A stretch of DNA of 64,000 nucleotides from Clostridia bacterium (GTDB taxonomy: Bacteria > Bacillota > Clostridia > Caldicoprobacterales > Caldicoprobacteraceae), in assembly GCA_017577715.1 (NCBI GenBank), contig PKRC01000001.1:62001-126000 (forward strand), read 5' to 3'. Numbering within the stretch: the stretch's first letter is position 1; every line of letters starts with the position of its first letter. The position numbers were made by a program, and so were the translations under genes. The notes below the pieces were generated by a model. The model did not search any database and was not told the DNA's origin. It worked only from the letters and a program-made list of their open reading frames with translations. Shown piece after piece: positions 59,231 through 64,000 of the stretch.

Positions 59231-60628
59231 ATGGCAAAAGTTAGGATAACCGAAACTGCTTTGAGGGATGCGCATCAGTCTTTAATTGCAACCCGAATGA
59301 GTACTGACGAAATGTTGCCTATAGTAGAGCTGATGGATGAAGTAGGATATTACTCTTTGGAGATGTGGGGCGGAGCCACCTTTGATGCCTGCTTGAGGTT
59401 TTTAAACGAAGACCCATGGGAGAGGCTACGCAGGATACGAAAGATAGTGAAGAAGACCAAGCTGCAGATGTTGCTTAGAGGACAGAACCTGCTGGGATAC
59501 AAGCATTATCCCGACGATGTAGTTAAGGAATTTGTCAAAAGAGCGGTGGGCAACGGTATCGATATCATTCGAATATTCGACGCATTGAACGACGTTAGGA
59601 ACCTTGAAACGGCAATTCGTGCTACAATCGATGAGGGTGCCCACGCACAAGCTACCGTCGTCTATACCATAAGCCCTATACACGATATACAGCACTATAT
59701 CGATACCGCCAAGACGCTGGAGCAGATGGGTGCCCATTCCCTGTGCATAAAGGATATGGCAGGGCTTCTGACGCCTTACACAGCATATGAACTGGTTAAA
59801 GAGCTTAAAAAGGTCATAAAGATACCCATTCAGGTCCACTCCCATTACACCAGCGGTTTGGCATCCATGACTTACCTAAAGGCCATAGAGGCCGGGGCCG
59901 ACGTGGTGGACTGTGCCATTTCTCCCATGGCCCTTGGCACTTCTCAGCCTGCTACTGAGCCTTTGGTGGCAGCCCTTAAGGATACGCCGTACGATACCGG
60001 GCTGGACCTTGAACTGCTCAGCAAGATAGCCGATTACTTTAGGCCTTTGCGCGAGAAATACCTGAGCAGTGGTTTGCTCAATCCAAAGGTATTGTCGGTA
60101 GACGTAAATACCCTGCGCTATCAGGTGCCCGGCGGGATGCTTTCCAACCTGGTATCTCAGCTCAAACAACAAAACAGGCTGGATAAGTATGAAGAGGTGC
60201 TCAAAGAGGTACCGAGGGTACGTGAGGATTTGGGCTATCCGCCGCTGGTAACTCCGACCAGCCAGATGGTGGGAACACAGGCGGTGCTCAACGTTATAAC
60301 GGGTGAGCGTTATAAGATGGTGCCTGCCGAGGTGAGAGCATATGTAAGAGGCGAATATGGCAGGCCTCCAGGGGAGATCAAAGAAGAGGTTCGCAAGAAG
60401 ATCATAGGGGACGAAAAGCCCATCACCTATCGTCCAGCAGATGCTCTTGAGCCGGCGCTTGACAAGTATCGTGAAGAGATAAAGGCCTATATGGAGCAGG
60501 AAGAAGACGTTCTAACTTACGCTCTGTTCCCGCAGGTGGCCATGAACTTCTTTAAGTACCGCCAGGCTCAGAAGTATAAGATTGACAGCACGTTGCTGGA
60601 CGAGGAAAATAAAGTGCATCCCGTTTAA
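59231..60628 (+). CDS. oadA: Oxaloacetate decarboxylase alpha / pyruvate carboxylase subunit B (5S carboxyltransferase)
   Basis: A 465-residue carboxyltransferase: TALRDAHQSLIATRM, the GGATFDACLRFLNEDPW barrel region, QMLLRGQNLLGY, SLCIKDMAGLLTPY with the metal-binding residues, and VHSHYTSGLASMTYLKAIEAGAD. The biotinyl domain of long OadA is absent, so it must use the separate biotin carrier. It moves CO2 between pyruvate/oxaloacetate and biotin. The ATG follows TAGGAGG. Confidence 0.94.
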   Translation: MAKVRITETALRDAHQSLIATRMSTDEMLPIVELMDEVGYYSLEMWGGATFDACLRFLNEDPWERLRRIRKIVKKTKLQMLLRGQNLLGYKHYPDDVVKEFVKRAVGNGIDIIRIFDALNDVRNLETAIRATIDEGAHAQATVVYTISPIHDIQHYIDTAKTLEQMGAHSLCIKDMAGLLTPYTAYELVKELKKVIKIPIQVHSHYTSGLASMTYLKAIEAGADVVDCAISPMALGTSQPATEPLVAALKDTPYDTGLDLELLSKIADYFRPLREKYLSSGLLNPKVLSVDVNTLRYQVPGGMLSNLVSQLKQQNRLDKYEEVLKEVPRVREDLGYPPLVTPTSQMVGTQAVLNVITGERYKMVPAEVRAYVRGEYGRPPGEIKEEVRKKIIGDEKPITYRPADALEPALDKYREEIKAYMEQEEDVLTYALFPQVAMNFFKYRQAQKYKIDSTLLDEENKVHPV

Positions 60629-60658
60629 TGTAAAGGTGAGAGAAAGTTACCAGTTGAA

Positions 60659-60738
60659 GGAGGTGGCACTGAGGCAAGTCCGTACGGCCATAAATGTTGG
60701 TTCTATGGGTTTGCGGGCCGCCTCCTTCTTTTTTGTTT
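60659..60738 (+). terminator. Large-loop terminator of the decarboxylase operon
   Basis: GGAGGTGGC (60659-60667) pairs with GCCGCCTCC (60717-60725) with one G-U pair, closing a 49-base loop, and is followed by TTCTTTTTTGTTTG. The loop may hold further pairing. It lies 31 bases after oadA and also separates it from the convergent - strand gene. Confidence 0.65.
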
Positions 60739-60789
60739 GTAAATCTATGAAATGGGAAATCTCTGGAGAGAAACAGGGGATTTACGCGG

Positions 60790-61434
60790 CTAACATCTGT
60801 AATGCAGGTATATGATATTGGGGCAGTTGCTGGTGTATTTGAGTACCTTGACGTGGCTGCCCGGTTTTATCCTTTTGCCGCATTTGAGGCATATGTAATT
60901 CCGCTTGTAGAGGATGTCTTCTGCTATCTCAATGTTGAGATGGCCATATTTTTTCCAGCTTTTCCAGCCAGTTTTACATAAAGGCTGGCGCTTAACGTAG
61001 TCTGCGTATACCCATCTCAATATCCTGTGAAAATGCAGGGGATATCGGGTGTATTTTACGTATTGAACGGGTACCCCAAGGCTTAGTGCATATTCCTGAA
61101 AGGTATTTTCTATTACTGTCTGTAGGGGATCCTTGATTTTGGTGCTGTGTACGTTGAATCCCTCCTGCTTTAGCTTATGCCTTACCGTTTCAAACATGTA
61201 TCCCTGGCAGATGAGTATTTCCTCGTGCTTACTCACCTTTAGCTTTGATATCAGCGAATATACTATTTCTTCGCATTTGCCTATGTATGCCTTTTTTTCA
61301 AAAGCCCCTTCATAATAAAACTCGACTGGGATGAAGTCAAATACGAATTCCCCGGTTTCCACGCGCATGGCGCCAATGCAGGTGCCCCCCACAAGGCTTC
61401 CGCTTCCGGCGTCGTCGATTTGTACCAAACGCAT
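60790..61434 (-). CDS. Uncharacterised protein with N-terminal RNase H-like start and C-terminal cysteine cluster
   Basis: The only - strand gene: 214 residues, ATG at 61434 preceded by GAGGAG. The N-terminus (VQIDDAGSGSLVGGTCIGA) has an Asp-rich, Gly-rich strand-turn like RNase H/RuvC-fold proteins, and EEILICQGYMFETV could be the following strand and helix. The C-terminus has CLKCGK (about residues 176-181), then Cys and His residues ending HYRC at the last four residues, probably a zinc site. I do not recognise a named family; nuclease activity would be speculation. It is convergent with the decarboxylase operon and divergent from surE. Confidence 0.8.
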   Translation of the reverse strand: MRLVQIDDAGSGSLVGGTCIGAMRVETGEFVFDFIPVEFYYEGAFEKKAYIGKCEEIVYSLISKLKVSKHEEILICQGYMFETVRHKLKQEGFNVHSTKIKDPLQTVIENTFQEYALSLGVPVQYVKYTRYPLHFHRILRWVYADYVKRQPLCKTGWKSWKKYGHLNIEIAEDILYKRNYICLKCGKRIKPGSHVKVLKYTSNCPNIIYLHYRC

Positions 61435-61572
61435 CCACTCCTCATGTTAGATTAAACTATTCCTTTGAATTTATTATTGTGATAAACCATATTTTTAAAC
61501 CGCTGCTAAAGCAGCATGTAAAAGCTTGATGAAATTAATAGAAATACTAAGGAAAAGGTTGGGGACAGCGTG

Positions 61573-61602
61573 TTGAGAGACATCCGCATTTGATGATATA
61601 AT
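61573..61602 (+). promoter_or_regulatory. Sigma-A promoter of surE
   Basis: TTGAGA (61573-61578), 18-base spacer and TATAAT (61597-61602), with an extended -10 TGA before it. Transcription should begin near 61609, 32 bases before the start codon. Confidence 0.7.
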
Positions 61603-61640
61603 AGTAGGGACAAAAAAGAGGGTGCAGAAGGAGATGAGGT

Positions 61641-62414
61641 ATGAGGATTTTAGTATGTAACGATGATGGCATCTCTTCCAAAGGGATCATAGAGCTGGCC
61701 AAAAGCATGAGCAGGATTGGAGAAGTGGTGGTAGCAGCTCCCGACGAGGAGAGGAGCGCCATAGGCCATGCCATAACGCTACATAAACCCCTTAGGATAG
61801 AGCCGGTAAAGCTTCACGATGTGGATATTGAGGCATATTCCATCAATGGCACCCCGGCTGATTGCGTGAAGATCGGCGTTGACGTCATAATGAAGAGAAA
61901 GGTGGACCTGGTCATATCGGGCATCAATAGGGGACCCAATTTGGGCACTGATGTCCTATATTCCGGCACCGTATCGGCGGCCATTGAAGGCTGTATTCTC
62001 GGTATTCCCTCTGTTGCCATATCGCTGGTGTCGTATAAGTCTGACGATTTTTCGTATGCTGGTGAGGTGGCAGTGGAGGTGGCTCAAAAGCTGCTTGAGC
62101 ATGGGCTGCCCAAGGGAGCTCTGCTCAACGTGAATGTACCTGCGGTGCCAAAGGAGGAGATAAGAGGTATAAAGGTTGCACGTCTGGGTATACGGCGTTA
62201 TGCCGAGACATATATCAAACGGCTGGATCCACGAGGTAGGCCATATTACTGGCTTACCGGGGAAGCTATCGATACTTCCCAAGAGGATATGCAGTTGGAT
62301 ACCGATATATTTGCTGTAAAGGAAAATTACGTTGCCGTAACGCCAATTCATCTGGATTTAACGCTTTATTCGTTTATGGATGCGGTGAAAGAGTGGTTTA
62401 ATAAAGGCCAATAG
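61641..62414 (+). CDS. surE: 5'/3'-nucleotidase SurE
   Basis: A 257-residue metallophosphatase with CNDDGISSKGI (metal ligands Asp8 and Asp9), SAIGHAITLHKPL, NGTPADCVKIG and VISGINRGPNLGTDVLYSGTV. It dephosphorylates nucleoside monophosphates. The ATG follows AGGAGATGAGG; an extended -10 promoter lies upstream. Confidence 0.96.
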   Translation: MRILVCNDDGISSKGIIELAKSMSRIGEVVVAAPDEERSAIGHAITLHKPLRIEPVKLHDVDIEAYSINGTPADCVKIGVDVIMKRKVDLVISGINRGPNLGTDVLYSGTVSAAIEGCILGIPSVAISLVSYKSDDFSYAGEVAVEVAQKLLEHGLPKGALLNVNVPAVPKEEIRGIKVARLGIRRYAETYIKRLDPRGRPYYWLTGEAIDTSQEDMQLDTDIFAVKENYVAVTPIHLDLTLYSFMDAVKEWFNKGQ

Positions 62415-62434
62415 GAGTTTGAAGGAAAGGTGGG

Positions 62435-62632
62435 ATGTTGGTGGAAAACGGGTCCATGTATTCCCATGCCGTGAGGGCAGTCTTGGATATCAAGAATTTC
62501 CCCGACCTTTATAAGATAGTGGATTTTTTAAACAAGAATTTAAAGGACAAAGGCTTGATTTTCGGGCTTTCGCAAAGGGATGAGGAAACCATGCGCATAT
62601 CCATATACGAAGCTAGCCCAGTGAATAAATGA
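62435..62632 (+). CDS. YpmA-family (DUF4264) small protein
   Basis: A 65-residue protein with FPDLYKIVDFLNKNLKDKGLIFGLSQ, the DUF4264/YpmA signature. The function is unknown; homologues are small soluble proteins of spore-forming Firmicutes. It lies 20 bases after surE with no terminator between them. Confidence 0.82.
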   Translation: MLVENGSMYSHAVRAVLDIKNFPDLYKIVDFLNKNLKDKGLIFGLSQRDEETMRISIYEASPVNK

Positions 62633-62642
62633 AGCTTTAAAT

Positions 62643-62670
62643 TTGCAAATTAAAGAGAATGTGTTAAAAT
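62643..62670 (+). promoter_or_regulatory. Candidate promoter of the RpiR-type regulator
   Basis: TTGCAA (62643-62648), 16-base spacer, TAAAAT (62665-62670), located just before the regulator gene. A moderate sigma-A match. Confidence 0.5.
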
Positions 62671-62714
62671 ATGTTTGTAAGCAACAAAGGGCCATGTTTG
62701 AGGAGGATATTTTA

Positions 62715-63578
62715 ATGGATAACGAGGATTTACTTCAGAGAATTGCCGAGCGGTACAAGAAGATGAGCAAGGGACAAAAGCTTATTGCGGATTTCATTTT
62801 AAACAATTACGACAAGGCCGCTTTTATGACGGCATCCAAGATAGGCCATAAGGTGGGAGTAAGCGAGTCCACCGTGGTAAGGTTTGCCAATATGCTGGGC
62901 TATGAGGGGTATCCCCAGCTTCAGAAGGCGCTGCAGGAGGTAATTCGCAATAAGCTGACTACCGTGCAGCGCATAGAGATGACGTCCGAGCTGGATGAAT
63001 CCACCCTCCTGAAGACGGTGTCAAAGATGGATATAAACAACATACGCCTTACCGTAGAGGAGATAGACAAAGAGGTATTCAACAGGGTGGTGGATAGGAT
63101 ATTTTCAGCCAGGAGCATATACGTGCTGGGGTTGAGAAGCGCAGCCCCCCTGGCTCAGTTTATGGGATATTATCTGAGCTTCATATTTGATAAAGTGAGA
63201 GTGGTGACCTCTGGCGTTAACGATATATTGGAGCAGCTCATCCACATTCAGCCCCAGGATCTGCTGATTGGCATAAGCTTTCCAAGATATGCAAGGCGCA
63301 CTGTAGAGGCCATGATGTTTGCTAAGAACAAAGGCGCCGAAACGGTGGCTATAACCGATTCGCTGCTGTCGCCTCTCACGCCTTATGCAGACCACATATT
63401 GCTGGCAAGGAGCGATATGGCCTCCTTTGTAGATTCTCTGGTGGCGCCCTTGAGCCTCATCAATGCCTTGATTGTGGCTGTAGGCATTCGCAAGAAGGCC
63501 GATATCTCGTCAGAGTTCCAGGAGCTTGAGAAAATATGGGGCGAATACCAGGTATATGTCGGTAAGGAGAACTCTTAA
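62715..63578 (+). CDS. MurR/RpiR-family transcriptional regulator
   Basis: A 287-residue regulator with an N-terminal helix-turn-helix (AFMTASKIGHKVGVSESTVVRFANMLGY) and a C-terminal SIS sugar-phosphate domain (ARSIYVLGLRSAAPLAQFM, LIGISFPRYARRTVEAM, GAETVAITDS). Such proteins sense phosphosugars. ATG 62715 follows AGGAGG at 8 bases; the frame extends upstream into the promoter region, which I do not count as coding. No sugar operon adjoins it within the window. Confidence 0.9.
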   Translation: MDNEDLLQRIAERYKKMSKGQKLIADFILNNYDKAAFMTASKIGHKVGVSESTVVRFANMLGYEGYPQLQKALQEVIRNKLTTVQRIEMTSELDESTLLKTVSKMDINNIRLTVEEIDKEVFNRVVDRIFSARSIYVLGLRSAAPLAQFMGYYLSFIFDKVRVVTSGVNDILEQLIHIQPQDLLIGISFPRYARRTVEAMMFAKNKGAETVAITDSLLSPLTPYADHILLARSDMASFVDSLVAPLSLINALIVAVGIRKKADISSEFQELEKIWGEYQVYVGKENS

Positions 63579-63591
63579 GGGGAAATAGGGA

Positions 63592-64000
63592 GTGATAGTG
63601 TACATTACAAGGCACGGGGAAACACAATGGAACGTTGAGGGCAGGACGCAAGGGGCCTGTGATATAGGGTTGACCGAAGAAGGGCGCAAGCAGGCTTATC
63701 GGCTGGCCAGGCGCCTGAAAGGTATATCTATAAGGAAGATATACTGCAGCGACTTGCAAAGGGCCCTTGAGACCGCTTCAATCATTGGACGAGAGATTGG
63801 CGTAGAGTGGGTGACTACACCGCTTTTAAGAGAGGCTTCTTTTGGAGAATGGGAAGGCCATACCTTGACCGACATCGAGCGCCTATTTCCGGGGCAGCTA
63901 TCTCGGTGGTATGATGACCCTACATTTTGCCCACCAGGTGGGGAGAGCTTGAGTTGCGTAAGGGATAGGATAAGCAGGTTTGTAGAACAAATCAAGTCCT
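63592..64000 (+). CDS. Histidine phosphatase family protein (phosphoglycerate mutase-like), 3' end outside window
   Basis: The frame runs to the window edge, giving 136 codons. The catalytic motif is ITRHGETQWN with the phospho-acceptor His, followed by GLTEEGRKQA, IYCSDLQRALETAS and LLREASFGEWEGHT, and PPGGESL near the edge. Cofactor-dependent mutases and broad-specificity phosphatases (such as CobC or PhoE types) share this start, so the substrate cannot be fixed. GTG 63592 and GTG 63598 are both possible; AGGGAG favours the second. Confidence 0.88.
   Translation, partial: MIVYITRHGETQWNVEGRTQGACDIGLTEEGRKQAYRLARRLKGISIRKIYCSDLQRALETASIIGREIGVEWVTTPLLREASFGEWEGHTLTDIERLFPGQLSRWYDDPTFCPPGGESLSCVRDRISRFVEQIKS

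Noticed and set aside
60659..60740. T-box-like sequence (GGTGGCAC) near the operon end
   Set aside because: No specifier-loop domain and no + strand gene downstream to regulate; best read as a terminator.

Overview
The window is a continuous piece of a spore-forming, anaerobic-type Firmicute (class Clostridia) chromosome. The evidence is a complete eight-gene spoIIIA operon plus sigK, spoIVB, spo0A, spoIIM, gerW and a dacF-type carboxypeptidase. There is also a sodium-pumping biotin decarboxylase operon and a large OLE-type RNA, a class concentrated in thermophilic, alkaliphilic and other extremophilic Firmicutes. A relative of Mahella, Caldicoprobacter or Thermoanaerobacter would fit, but the sequence alone does not fix the genus. 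Almost every gene reads on the + strand; one uncharacterised gene (60790-61434) reads on the - strand. I saw no tRNA, rRNA, CRISPR array, insertion sequence or prophage.

Layout. 1-6.3 kb: the 3' end of ribonuclease J, a YlbF-family gene, a QueT-like transporter, mltG, a U32 peptidase, sigK, a YqeG phosphatase and aroE. 6.4-17.4 kb: a type IV pilus locus (pilB, pilT, pilC, major pilin, pilD, three minor pseudopilins, a PilX-like protein, pilM, pilN, pilO) inserted between aroE and the other aro genes. 17.5-20.8 kb: comFB, aroK, an endonuclease IV, aroQ, a Xaa-Pro peptidase reduced to its non-catalytic N-domain, and efp. 20.9-26.6 kb: a CD1247-type protein and spoIIIAA-AH. 26.7-40.6 kb: asp23, amaP, a DUF2273 gene, nusB, a Kae1/TsaD-like paralogue, folD, xseA, xseB, ispA, a DUF212 gene, OLE RNA, oapA, dxs, tlyA, nadK, argR and recN. 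40.7-43.0 kb: spoIVB and spo0A. 43.1-50.8 kb: a cell-envelope/sporulation cluster of steA, steB, a GT2 transferase, an MraY-like gene, a DUF3866 gene, spoIIM, purine nucleoside phosphorylase and dacF. 50.9-55.2 kb: an M50 protease, scpA, scpB, a DUF2953 gene, gerW, rluB and a GNAT gene. 55.6-60.6 kb: a decarboxylase operon carrying two carboxyltransferases, a biotin carrier and the Na+ pump subunits. 60.8-64 kb: the - strand zinc-finger protein, surE, a YpmA gene, an RpiR regulator and the start of a histidine phosphatase.

The strongest unusual element is the roughly 600-nt OLE RNA (about 33348-33950). It has its own extended -10 promoter, a perfect 10-bp terminal helix and the adjacent membrane-protein partner gene oapA, in the classic ispA/dxs context. 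A second theme is a readable sporulation control network: a sigma-H promoter with a Spo0A box at spo0A, sigma-E-like promoters at sigK and spoIIIA, a sigma-F-like promoter at dacF, and SpoIIID-consensus boxes at sigK. The identical 10-mer TAGGACAAAT, which fits the SpoIIID consensus, lies upstream of the pilus operon, spoIIM and the decarboxylase operon. All functional calls rest on protein and motif recognition by eye; no database search was run.
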